A stretch of DNA of 64,000 nucleotides. Source: Babylonia areolata (taxonomy: Eukaryota > Mollusca > Gastropoda > Neogastropoda > Buccinidae). This document shows positions 39,401 through 42,394 of this stretch, piece by piece. The number at the start of each line of letters is the position of its first letter. Position 1 is the first letter of the stretch. The stretch spans positions 34,762,221 to 34,826,220 of the forward strand of contig NC_134900.1 in NCBI RefSeq assembly GCF_041734735.1, in the 5' to 3' direction. The notes under the pieces are model-generated. The model was not told the DNA's origin, did not search any database, and saw only the letters and a program-made list of their open reading frames with translations. A program made the translations under genes and the position numbers.

Positions 39401-40772
39401 TTGTTGTCAATCACCTTCCTTTTCAAACCAATCATCAGACAAGAGAGATCCTTCTCCATCACAACAGCTGTCCATAACCACAAGCAGAACTTTCAGAATG
39501 GTGTAAATCTGCTGACTATGACCACCTCCTTTACTGGAGACAGTTTTCAATGCCTTTTTTTTACACAAGATGCAACCCCCTTTTCCATGCACTTATCACA
39601 TGGTCAGTTAGCAAATTATTTTCAAGTAGAAAGGGGTCTTCAACCTGATGAATGTTTATTTAGATAGTATTTTTATAATCCAGACACATCAAACCAACTG
39701 TTCAGAGTCTGTTTATGTGAATTGAACCAAACTCCAATGAAGGAAAAATCTGAACATATGTAGGACGTCAGTGGACGTCTTATTGGCACTATGGCAATAT
39801 TTTTTGTAGGACATCAACTGACAGGCACTCTACTGGTTGTTAAAGAATTGTTAAAGGTACACAATCCATATATTGTTTTCTAAAATACCTTTGGAGTTTC
39901 ATATGTATCAACACATTTCCTCTAGTCATTCATATAGGAAGGCATAATGCACCTATTAGATAGTCATGATAAAGATTATTAATACAGCTACATGCATGCA
40001 CATAAATACACATACATACTTACACATTCGCATATATCTGCACTTCGAGTATAGGACTAATGTAATTCTTGAACTTGAGCTGTGTGTGGGCTAGTTTGTA
40101 CAAGGAATGTCATACTTGAATGCATGTGTGTTTATTTGTGTATGTATAACTTTTATTGTGAACACCATGAGCTCCCTGTATGGGAGGTGTGAGTGTCGAT
40201 CTGCATTATTATGATTATTAAAATGCCTCTTCTCTGTGGCTGCCTCCACCTCTCAAGCTGTCTACGCATACCTGGATTCAAACACTCAGCTGTCGGCCAC
40301 CGTTCTTTCTCTGGACCTTGCACTTCGAATGAACTTTCTCTTTCACTTCGTCAGGTCTCCACGCTCAGCTCTTTCTAGTCTGGCCTTAAAGACCCACCTC
40401 TTCCCAAAATAGCCCCCCTCTCCTGCCTTTTCTTTGTCTCCAGTTTCACAAGTTTAGTCATGCATTCATGTGACTGACTGGTGTGAAAGCACGTTGATTT
40501 GTCTCTGGACAGGGTTCAGAGCTACATAAGATTAAGTGCTAATTAGTATTATTATTGTGATGCTGGTGTTGCAGGGAAACAAGGTGGTTGAGCCAGCAGG
40601 GGTTGTATCTCCAGCACTGCTGAGGTTAGCTTGCAGAGATTACGCTGATCTGTTTGGTGATGGGGATGAGCAAAATTTGGATGGTGATGAGCAGAATTTG
40701 GATCAGCCTGTCGGCCATGGCGGTAACAATGACCAGCCAATTCCTTATTTTAATGGGATCACCCTGCCATGA
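4791..40772 (+). CDS. FBH1: F-box DNA helicase 1, 19 coding exons
   Basis: FBH1 is a nuclear superfamily 1 (UvrD/Rep-type) 3'-5' DNA helicase that is also the F-box subunit of an SCF ubiquitin ligase. In studied animals it restrains RAD51 and remodels stalled replication forks. The model joins 19 exons with GT-AG borders and matching phases to give 1241 residues, longer than the roughly 1040-1090 of the human protein because of a long disordered N-terminus. In order it has a PIP-box-like stretch (Q124-M131), a SUMO-interaction-like stretch (220-230), a basic NLS-like patch (288-300), an F-box (363-403), Walker A GTGKT (662-666), Walker B DEAQD (842-846), GDQHQQIYAFRGA (866-878), STAHKAKGLEF (1063-1073) and LYVAVTRAK (1108-1116). 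The start is the first ATG after a strong acceptor at 4785, so a noncoding 5' exon is likely upstream. Identity rests on recalled similarity to human FBH1. No stop or frame break is seen in any exon. Confidence 0.93.
6398..6519 (+). CDS. FBH1: FBH1 coding exon 2
   Basis: The acceptor is TTGCAG at 6397 and the donor GTACAC at 6520, phase 0 in and phase 2 out. It begins FLPWKKLYHKLKNG, matching the segment just after the F-box of vertebrate FBH1 (FIPWKKLYH), and ends in LLKLI. Confidence 0.9.
7086..7212 (+). CDS. FBH1: FBH1 coding exon 3
   Basis: The acceptor is TTCCAG at 7085 and the donor GTGAGA at 7213, phase 2 in and phase 0 out. It encodes a helical linker (FMQKFRVVTPDNN to HCIKNG) between the F-box and the helicase, at the position of the human RDHPLLPEAEAC region. 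Conservation is weak, so the call rests on frame and position. Confidence 0.82.
7315..7470. repeat. Short degenerate tandem repeat
   Basis: About four imperfect copies of a roughly 40-bp unit containing AAATGCAT and AAATATTTGCACTGTCAT. Confidence 0.6.
7489..8835. repeat. 60-bp minisatellite, about 22 copies
   Basis: The unit contains GACTGCCTTCACCTCCACA and GATCAGCATCAGATCCACTC, with 60-64 bp spacing from small TG/TC length changes. It lies in FBH1 intron 3. It runs straight into a LINE 3' end (8836-9105), and its translation (SRSVRSASDPL) resembles the C-terminal region of such LINEs. Confidence 0.92.
8836..9105 (+). mobile_element. LINE 3' end fragment
   Basis: It reads SAFSSLALKPTSF, then a tail with GTGTGTGAAAGTGCTT and a TATAAATTTATT end. 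It is homologous to 19660-19905 and 40225-40556. The conceptual peptide matches the F-K-S-G-L-K-T-H-L-F C-terminus of LINE ORF2 proteins. Confidence 0.7.
9106..9524. other. Intron sequence, nothing recognised
   Basis: AT-rich unique-looking sequence with a short CATCATCAT run near 9425-9445. Confidence 0.4.
9525..10035 (-). mobile_element. Short DIRS-like terminal derivative (fossil)
   Basis: The ends are inverted repeats of about 43 bp: 9528-9572 pairs with the reverse complement of about 9990-10032 (shared TACCRTGACCCA and GTGCAGACTC). The tip resembles the terminal repeat of the DIRS-like element at 42625-48150, both having GGTAAGTAT beside the TCACGG or GACATGG motif. No retroelement genes remain inside. 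It is an old, internally deleted, non-coding relic just upstream of FBH1 coding exon 4. Confidence 0.5.
10106..10323 (+). CDS. FBH1: FBH1 coding exon 4
   Basis: The acceptor is TCGTAG at 10105 and the donor GTATGT at 10324, phase 0 in and phase 2 out. It reads NPWSLLCALVCVSATVEDVH onward, matching the human [20 protein letters not shown] helical segment. A repeat whose period starts at this donor follows directly (10324-10920). Confidence 0.87.
10324..10920. repeat. 130-150 bp tandem repeat starting at an FBH1 donor
   Basis: Four to five copies contain TTCAAGATGCTTTCGGCTGC and CTTATGCCATTCATGGCA, at 153, 148 and 127 bp spacing. Each period opens with GTATGT followed by TTGTGTTGTGCTGT, the same text as the donor of coding exon 4. 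Confidence 0.85.
10970..11095. repeat. Poly-T/poly-G low complexity
   Basis: Long T tracts and a G run split two similar GGCCTCCA words. No gene. Confidence 0.6.
11215..11305 (+). mobile_element. SINE family 3, 3' end
   Basis: It matches the end of the full copy at 38814-39170: TCCCTGGGGAGAGCAGCCCG, TTTCACACAGAGAAATCTG, then GTGATAAAAAGAAATACAAA. Confidence 0.75.
11312..11605 (-). mobile_element. SINE family 2, rearranged
   Basis: GCAGATGCCTGACCGGCTGC and a reversed head ending CTGCCGCCCTCCTCCC are joined with the middle missing. A tail piece follows, with CTCCTGAAACTGAAACTG just before FBH1 coding exon 5. Confidence 0.55.
11615..11818 (+). CDS. FBH1: FBH1 coding exon 5
   Basis: The acceptor is AACCAG at 11614 and the donor GTGAGA at 11819, phase 2 in and 2 out. 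It encodes LHYRVFYALYLYENSF, the counterpart of human IHYNIFYCLYLQENS, the last part before the helicase core. Confidence 0.9.
11830..12375. repeat. GT-rich low-complexity intron DNA
   Basis: Irregular GTTGTGTTGTATTCT repeats with a (GT)n run near 12209-12228. It follows the donor of coding exon 5 but has no clear unit shared with it. Confidence 0.7.
12390..13010. other. Intron sequence, nothing recognised
   Basis: Unique-looking DNA with a CT-rich stretch near 12550-12600. I see no gene or known repeat. Confidence 0.4.
13015..13612 (+). mobile_element. Hairpin-ended interspersed repeat, copy 1
   Basis: It starts TGACTCACTTGTGTAAAC, followed by AAAGTGAGTC, so the left end can fold into a hairpin. 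It ends at CACAAGTGAGTCTTGAAGGC and CTTGCCTCTCTTGTT. Two related copies are at 32458-32958 and 33174-34092. It has no coding capacity; a non-autonomous DNA element is likely but the class is not settled. Confidence 0.7.
13613..14595. other. C/T-rich intron sequence
   Basis: Open frames here (for example 13523-14056) are products of GTCGTC/TTGTCGT low complexity. A SINE-like tail (TTTGAAACTGAAACTGAA) lies at about 14568-14587, followed by (GT)n to 14638. Confidence 0.5.
14644..14747 (+). CDS. FBH1: FBH1 coding exon 6: Q-motif region
   Basis: The acceptor is GAGCAG at 14643, after a (GT)n-rich tract, and the donor GTAAGA at 14748, phase 2 in and 1 out. It encodes VRLTHEQMRIINY, the Q-motif region of UvrD helicases, and ends at FAYA just before Walker A. 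Confidence 0.92.
15034..15112 (+). CDS. FBH1: FBH1 coding exon 7: Walker A
   Basis: The acceptor is TTACAG at 15033 and the donor GTGAGT at 15113, phase 1 in and 2 out. It completes the ATP-binding loop GTGKTT (Lys665 catalytic) and the following strand KFLLIVFNK (motif Ia side). Confidence 0.93.
15640..17575. repeat. 46-bp minisatellite, about 42 copies
   Basis: The unit holds CTGTACAACTAACAGGGTTA and TTTGTTTCTTGTGCCCGTAC and is strongly homogenised along 1.9 kb. It lies in the intron between the Walker A exon and coding exon 8. TTCTTCTGCC and TTCTTGTGCC variants intermix. Confidence 0.95.
17728..17817 (+). CDS. FBH1: FBH1 coding exon 8
   Basis: The acceptor is CATCAG at 17727 and the donor GTCAGG at 17818 (weaker than its neighbours), phase 2 in and 2 out. 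It encodes TFPPNVTCRTGHSLAFAAVG, matching human [20 protein letters not shown]. Confidence 0.9.
17872..18205 (-). mobile_element. SINE family 1, long form, 5'-truncated
   Basis: From the left it has CACCTATCCTCGGTCAGAGG, CAACAGGCTGCCTACCTGGG, then GGATCTTTAACATGTGTATT, the reverse complement of the 3' two thirds of the long form. Confidence 0.7.
18206..19060. other. Intron sequence with GT/TA microsatellite
   Basis: (GT)n and (TA)n runs at about 18655-18712. Otherwise nothing recognised. Confidence 0.5.
19066..19180 (-). mobile_element. SINE family 2, 3' end
   Basis: CAGTTTCAGTTTATCAAGGA, GGCGTTACTGTG and CAGATGCCTGACAGCAGC match the other copies. Confidence 0.7.
19357..19585 (+). CDS. FBH1: FBH1 coding exon 9
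   Basis: The acceptor is TTTCAG at 19356 and the donor GTGAGG at 19586, phase 2 in and 0 out. It encodes part of helicase subdomain 1B, including RAKRVMETLKNFLSSGDD, matching human RAKLVCKTLENFFASADE. Confidence 0.9.
19607..19945 (-). mobile_element. SINE family 2 split by a LINE 3' end
   Basis: Left part 19607-19660 (CAGTTTGTCAAGGAGGCATC) and right part from about 19905 (CACCACATCTGATAGGCAGA). The text TATACTC flanks the inserted LINE piece on both sides. Confidence 0.6.
19660..19905 (+). mobile_element. LINE 3' end fragment inside a SINE
   Basis: It encodes LFRFIKSPHSALSSLALKPT and ends with CTATATAAATACC and an ATT-repeat tail. It is homologous to 8836-9105 and 40225-40556. Confidence 0.72.
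20372..20425. repeat. 54-bp repeat shared with 58988-59042
   Basis: AACCTTGAGATGGCCTCAGT and GAGGCTCTAAGCACCAT recur in reverse complement at 58988-59042, so this is the end of an interspersed repeat. The rest of 20160-20571 holds nothing recognised. Confidence 0.6.
20572..20737 (+). CDS. FBH1: FBH1 coding exon 10: Walker B
   Basis: The acceptor is GGGCAG at 20571 and the donor GTGAGT at 20738, phase 0 in and 1 out. It holds MTHDGYLKLYQLW and the motif II box DEAQD (842-846), which coordinates Mg-ATP. Confidence 0.93.
21003..21390 (-). mobile_element. SINE family 2, near full length
   Basis: It runs from the CAGTTTCTCAAGGAGGCATC tail through GTGCCAGAGGACAAC to a reversed tRNA-like head ending CTGCAGTCTTCCTCC. 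It shows that the short copies elsewhere are 3' ends of a roughly 400-bp SINE. Confidence 0.75.
21645..21760. repeat. 59-bp direct duplication
   Basis: GTATTCAGGACCTTAAAGAA and AAACAGCTGTCACTCAGACT occur twice in a row, nearly identical, so the event is recent. Confidence 0.85.
21988..22340 (+). mobile_element. SINE family 1, short form, with 13-bp target duplication
   Basis: The head carries an A-box-like GGCTGAGTGGTTAAAGCG and a B-box-like GGGTTCGAATC. The tail ends in GAAGAAGAAA. GTTTCCCTCTTTA flanks it exactly (21975-21987 and 22341-22353). Confidence 0.88.
22360..22955. repeat. Intron with CT and AC microsatellites
   Basis: (CT)n at about 22471-22513, a G run near 22645 and (AC)n at about 22876-22907. 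No gene. Confidence 0.6.
22960..23120 (+). mobile_element. SINE family 3, 3' end
   Basis: AATAAAACTGCATGCAGG, GTAGTGTAGCGACACG, CTCCCTGGGGAGAGCAGC and GTGATAAAAAGAAATAC match the 3' half of 38814-39170. Confidence 0.78.
23259..23395 (+). CDS. FBH1: FBH1 coding exon 11: motif III
   Basis: The acceptor is CACCAG at 23258 and the donor GTAAGT at 23396, phase 1 in and 0 out. It encodes IFVGDQHQQIYAFRGAVNAM (motif III). Its last 14 bases and its donor are repeated about eleven times in the following intron. Confidence 0.93.
23396..24090. repeat. 61-bp array repeating the exon 11 donor
   Basis: About eleven units each contain TCTACCTGACACAG (the exon end), then GTAAGTCAGGCTG (the donor and intron start) and TGTTACCTGGCTGATGG. 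Most units keep CAG-GTAAGT; two have GATAAGT and one GGCAAGT. A stop (TGA of GGCTGATGG) lies eleven codons past the true donor, so use of a later unit as donor would truncate the protein. Confidence 0.93.
24455..24554 (+). CDS. FBH1: FBH1 coding exon 12: motif IV start
   Basis: The acceptor is GTGCAG at 24454 and the donor GTGAGC at 24555, phase 0 in and 1 out. With the preceding Gln it makes the QSFRFGPEIAQVAN motif IV region of UvrD helicases. Confidence 0.92.
24640..24977 (+). mobile_element. SINE family 1, long form, interrupted
   Basis: It is 5'-truncated, starting around GTACACGCATGCAGAAGATA. It ends at GTATAAGTATCC, where a second SINE has inserted; the tail resumes at 25374. Confidence 0.75.
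24978..25373 (-). mobile_element. SINE family 1, short form, nested with 12-bp target duplication
   Basis: It is in reverse orientation, from TTCTTCTTCTTC to the reversed head (TTTAACCATTCGGCTATTGC). GTATAAGTATCC lies on both sides (24966-24977 and 25374-25385), showing insertion into the older SINE's tail. Confidence 0.92.
25453..25575 (+). mobile_element. SINE family 1 fragment
   Basis: 3' part only: ACTGCCTACATGGCGAGGG to a degenerate AACGTGGGAGTGCCAGCC and AGCAGAAGAAAG. Confidence 0.6.
25621..26115 (-). mobile_element. SINE family 1, long form
   Basis: Reverse orientation: ATTGATTGATATGGATAC, GCGCCTATCCTCGGCCGGAG, then the body and a reversed head with GGGATTCGAACCCC and ACCATTCGGCTGTTGCGCCC. 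Confidence 0.85.
26200..26490. repeat. GT-rich microsatellite region
   Basis: Interrupted (GT)n with GAGTGTGTGTG variants immediately upstream of coding exon 13. Confidence 0.8.
26535..26659 (+). CDS. FBH1: FBH1 coding exon 13
   Basis: The acceptor is TTGCAG at 26534 and the donor GTGTGT at 26660, phase 1 in and 0 out. It encodes QLAVLCRTNYSVFTEA (human QVALLSRTNANVFDEA) and ends ARIAIVG. A decayed copy of its 3' end lies at about 26933-27003. Confidence 0.88.
26660..27260. repeat. Degenerate duplications of the exon 13 3' end
   Basis: At 26933-27003 the text CTGAGGCCAACAAGTTCTC, then CGAACGCATCGCCTTTGTCA and GGGTGTTTTTT, resembles the end of coding exon 13 and its donor. A weaker third copy is near 27215-27255. 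The spacers also repeat (AACCAGGACATATGTGATTG near 26857 and a match near 27070). Confidence 0.7.
27265..27610. repeat. GT and TA microsatellites
   Basis: Interrupted (GT)n with a (TA)n tract near 27427-27460, running up to the acceptor of coding exon 14. Confidence 0.8.
27616..27691 (+). CDS. FBH1: FBH1 coding exon 14
   Basis: The acceptor is TGTCAG at 27615 and the donor GTAACC at 27692, phase 0 in and 1 out. It encodes GLEGLGMSMLKDIYTLMLSE (human [20 protein letters not shown]). A 35-bp array begins at the donor. Confidence 0.88.
27692..28650. repeat. 35-bp array starting at the exon 14 donor
   Basis: About 27 units contain GGTAACCTTCAGCACTACAC and ACTGTCTGTCTCCAT. The first GGTAACC is the real splice donor, so each unit repeats it. 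Confidence 0.92.
28737..29285 (-). mobile_element. SINE family 1, long form
   Basis: Reverse orientation from a TTGATTGATTGAT tail, through GCGCCTATCCTCGGTCAGAG, to a head with AGATTCAAACCCGGGGC and ACCGCTCGGCTATTGCCC. Confidence 0.85.
29428..29965 (+). mobile_element. SINE family 1, long form
   Basis: The head GGGTGCAATAGCTGAGCGG and GGGTTCGAATC leads to the long tail TGACCGAGGATAGGTGCTAT and GTATCCATATCAATCAATTA. It feeds directly into a 40-bp array. Confidence 0.88.
29940..30575. repeat. 40-bp array derived from a SINE tail
   Basis: About 15-16 units hold AGAAGTATCCATATCAATCA and GTTTGTTAACCATGCGCTAT. The first is the 3' end of the SINE at 29428-29965, so the array grew from its tail plus flanking DNA. 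It ends 30 bases before coding exon 15. Confidence 0.92.
30605..30793 (+). CDS. FBH1: FBH1 coding exon 15
   Basis: The acceptor is CGGCAG at 30604 and the donor GTCAGA at 30794, phase 1 in and 1 out. It encodes NLTIHNKFIATFPNLAELEK to ANRIEAHTISNIQQA, matching the human segment from NLVIKDKFIRRW to the LVQRIEKCHIEDLDFA region. Its last 94 bases recur three times downstream (30848-31247). Confidence 0.88.
30794..31247. repeat. Three 153-bp repeats of the 3' half of exon 15
   Basis: Copies of the last 94 bases of coding exon 15 lie at 30848-30941, 31001-31094 and 31154-31247, each preceded by GTGCYGCAG, an acceptor-like site. The first two are followed by GTCAGAG; the third has ATCAGAG and so has lost its donor. 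A more decayed piece is near 31755-31795. Entered in the phase left by exon 15 or exon 14, each copy starts with a stop (GGG TAA), so inclusion would truncate the protein. Confidence 0.93.
31295..31720 (-). mobile_element. DIRS-like terminal region (solo fossil)
   Basis: This stretch is the reverse complement of the left end of the element at 42625-48150. Shared words include CAGTTTGACATGG, AACAGTGAAAAGACG in reverse, CCGCTCTTAGCCAATCAAA in reverse, and CACCAAACATGGAGTATAAT. No internal genes remain. Similarity is high enough to suggest moderate age. Confidence 0.75.
31800..32455. other. Intron sequence, A/G-rich
   Basis: It is mostly unique-looking, with an A/G-rich tract at about 32100-32330. 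Nothing coding. Confidence 0.45.
32458..32958 (+). mobile_element. Hairpin-ended interspersed repeat, copy 2
   Basis: The same ends as copy 1: TGACTCACTTGTGTAAAC to CACAAGTGAGTCTTGAAGGC. The body is close to copy 1, including CCAGTCATCTTGTTTAAACC. Confidence 0.75.
33083..33172 (-). mobile_element. LINE 3' tip
   Basis: An ATAATAATAATGG tail, then GTGCAGAGACAAATCAAAGC, the reverse complement of the tips of 8836-9105 and 19660-19905. Confidence 0.65.
33174..34092 (+). mobile_element. Hairpin-ended interspersed repeat, copy 3
   Basis: The left end TGACTTACTTGTGTAAAC and the right end AAAAGTGAGTCTTGGAGGCC match copies 1 and 2. The interior (about 33300-34030) is different and longer, with a GGGTTCAAACC word near 33930. 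Confidence 0.65.
34100..34186. mobile_element. SINE tail fragment
   Basis: TAGCATAATATGGATCAGTC, then ACCTGAAACTGG just before coding exon 16. Similar endings occur near 14568 and 23215, so this tail family often borders FBH1 acceptors here. Confidence 0.4.
34192..34296 (+). CDS. FBH1: FBH1 coding exon 16: motif V
   Basis: The acceptor is TTGCAG at 34191 and the donor GTGAGT at 34297, phase 1 in and 1 out. It encodes STAHKAKGLEFATV, motif V of the helicase (human GTVHKAKGLEFDTV). Confidence 0.93.
34355..34590 (-). mobile_element. SINE family 1, degraded
   Basis: CATGCTGGGTGTTTTTTGTG, ATACACACGAAGGGCATTCG and AAAATCTCCACCCTTCACC are decayed words of the reversed family 1 body. Confidence 0.55.
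34600..34868 (-). mobile_element. SINE family 3, head side
   Basis: Reverse orientation: CAGAATTTTGCCAGGGACAC, AGACCACCAGTCGAGGTCTA, then the head region GGATTCCTAGGTGGATG. Confidence 0.6.
35060..35190 (-). mobile_element. SINE family 2, 3' end
   Basis: CTCAAGGAGGCGTCACTGCG and GCAGATGCCTGACCAGCAGC are present, ending at TCAGGCCTTGAG and an AAAATAAA run. The following 35190-35680 shows nothing recognised. Confidence 0.72.
35684..35802 (+). CDS. FBH1: FBH1 coding exon 17: motif VI
   Basis: The acceptor is TTTTAG at 35683 and the donor GTGAGT at 35803, phase 1 in and 0 out. It encodes NILYVAVTRAKNALIMSRSL, motif VI with the arginine finger in TRAK. Confidence 0.93.
36083..36446 (-). mobile_element. 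SINE family 1, short form, with 10-bp target duplication
   Basis: Reverse copy from TCTTCTTCTTCTGCG to the head end GGCTATTGCGCCCGTC. GAGCGTTGGG flanks it at 36073-36082 and 36447-36456. Confidence 0.9.
36880..37214 (-). mobile_element. SINE family 1, short form
   Basis: Reverse copy with GTTCGTGGGCTGCAACTCCC and the head GAGATTCGAACC, lacking part of the sequence between the body and the B box. Confidence 0.82.
37586..37714 (+). CDS. FBH1: FBH1 coding exon 18
   Basis: The acceptor is TTTCAG at 37585 and the donor GTGAGT at 37715, phase 0 in and out. It encodes CYYPVLTEQLTKEGVVEMKC to LYRPSVTL, aligning with human [20 protein letters not shown] but keeping only one cysteine of the human Cys pair. 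Confidence 0.86.
38092..38372 (-). mobile_element. SINE family 1, 3'-truncated
   Basis: Reverse copy from GCCATGTAGGCAGCCATACT to a head with ACTGGGATTCAAACCC and ACCACTCAGCTGTTGCACCC. 38373-38813 then shows only A/T-rich DNA. Confidence 0.78.
38814..39170 (+). mobile_element. SINE family 3, full length
   Basis: The tRNA-like head has an A-box-like TGGCCTAGCGGTAACGCG and a B-box-like TGGTTCAAATCACTGC. The body follows with CTCCCCCTCCACCAGACCTT, TTCTGTAGAAAAATCC and the GAGAGCAGCCCGAATTTCAC end. Confidence 0.85.
39171..40224. other. Intron sequence, nothing recognised
   Basis: Mostly AT-rich unique-looking DNA; no exon with splice sites was found. Confidence 0.4.
40225..40556 (+). mobile_element. 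LINE 3' end fragment
   Basis: Text reading SCLRIPGFKHSAVGHRSFSG, then text with TCTAGTCTGGCCTTAAAGAC and a TATTATTATTG tail. It is homologous to 8836-9105 and 19660-19905, and lies just before the last FBH1 exon. Confidence 0.72.
40575..40772 (+). CDS. FBH1: FBH1 coding exon 19 with stop
   Basis: The acceptor is TTGCAG at 40574 and the frame enters at phase 0. The exon encodes 65 residues and ends in TGA at 40770-40772. The text GNKVVEPAGVVSPALLRLAC sits where human has a Cys-containing tail. It then carries a small acidic direct repeat (GDEQNLD twice). No CxxC is present. The end of the model is supported by frame and acceptor more than by conservation. Confidence 0.75.
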   Translation, partial: GNKVVEPAGVVSPALLRLACRDYADLFGDGDEQNLDGDEQNLDQPVGHGGNNDQPIPYFNGITLP

Positions 40773-40791
40773 AAAACCTGTGGAATACTTT

Positions 40792-40823
<32 letters not shown>

Positions 40824-42394
40824 TTCTTTTTCTTTTTCTTTTTTTTTTTTTTCCTCCCCCAGAAAGAAGAAACCAGATGGTCAAAAGTTCTACAAATTAC
40901 GACAGTCTTTGCATCCCAGGAAGATTTGAGAGAGAGACCTGTGGATTGGTTTTAATTTTTTGCCCAGGTTTTTTCTTGCAGCTGAATGCATTGTGGAAGG
41001 TGGTTGTGTAGGTGGTGCCTGTGTATGCGAGTGTGTGCAGTGTGTATCATTTTGTCTGGTTGGGGGGGGAGTATGTGCAGGTGGGTGGTGTTGGTGTGTG
41101 ACAGTATTTGTGTGGGGGGGTCGTCTGTTTTGGTTGATACCACCCTCAGCTGATACAACTGATTTTGCAAACCATCCCAGAAAAGTGGAAAGGTGACACC
41201 ACCAGAACAACATGTTAAAGATGGGCAGTGAAATGCCAGTTGTTTTTTTATGTTGTGCGTCTGTGTGAATGAAGTGAACTTGACTGCAAATTCATTGCTC
41301 AGCCAACTAAGTGGACAGAGCAAGCACCCTTGTGTGCGTCCGTGTGTGTGTGTGTGCGAATGCATGAAAATTATGCTGTCCAACACTGTGCATGTATGTT
41401 TTGTTTTCCACGGATATGTAATATTCACAAAAAGATCATGTGCAGCTATTTTGATTTTGATAATGTGTATTGAAAAAAGAGATTGCCTTATCATGGTGTA
41501 TACACTATACACATGAAAATTACACACCCATGCAGAATGTGTAAAAGTATACTACTTTAGTACACTTACTTAAGGAAGTGGATGTCAGCAAAACTACTGT
41601 GTGCATGTGCATGGCAGTGCTTGAATATAGCAAAGAGTAAACATGCTAAACTGTTTTTGAATATATGTGCATACATAAGTTTTTCGGCTCAAATGAAATG
41701 AATGATAGGTTTGCTACAGGGATAATTTGGTTTTTTTTAATAAAACGTAATATTTTGTGTCTGAAGGATCCCGTTTTGGATATGATGAAATGAAGTGCCT
41801 TTTTTTTTTGCAAGCTGATTTGTATGTAAACTGGTCCTTTGGCAATGCCAAAATGACAGCAGTGGATGTGCACTGGAGAGCTGTGAACAACGTCGGCATT
41901 GAAACCCGTAATGCACTGCTCACATCTGTTTGCTGTGTGGACCTGAACAACTGTGTGCAGCAACAATGCAAACTTGTTTTGAAGTAAAGGAGGAAAGCTG
42001 TGTGTTCTGGTCGGACGCTTTCTTGTTTGTGTTAACATATATACTTTGACCAAGTTAACTAGTCCGGATCTCCATATTTTTTTAAAAAAAAAAACGAGTG
42101 ACAGTGAAGTTGGACAAAGCTCTGGAAATGAGTGACCTTGTCACTAGTGATTCATTTGCTGACAGCGCTTCTGGCAAAAGCAAGAGTGGTGAGTGAAGTC
42201 GTTTTATTATTTTGATACTTCTGCATGTTGGCTTGCTTGTTGTTCATTGTTTTGTGTCTCTAGCCACAAAAAAAAAAAGGGGGTGGGAAAGGGTGGAAAA
42301 GTGGGTTAGCATGGATTTGTTGGTTACTCTGGGAACTGGGAATTATTTTGATTTAAAGCATTGCTGCTTCTGAAAGCAATGTGAACTGAAACCA
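40773..42394. other. Region after FBH1: likely 3' UTR, then nothing clear
   Basis: A long T-rich tract (about 40790-40855) follows the stop. An AATAAA at 41739-41744 on the + strand is a possible polyadenylation signal for FBH1, but the spacing of about 970 bases makes it a weak call. An open frame at 41757-41987 (76 residues, with NWSFGNAKMTAVDVHWRAVN) follows a T-tract ending in AG; I recognise no family and it may be chance. Confidence 0.35.

Noticed and set aside
41757-41987. 76-codon frame as a gene or extra FBH1 exon
   Set aside because: No known domain, no donor or partner exon, and it lies after the FBH1 stop. Kept only as a note.
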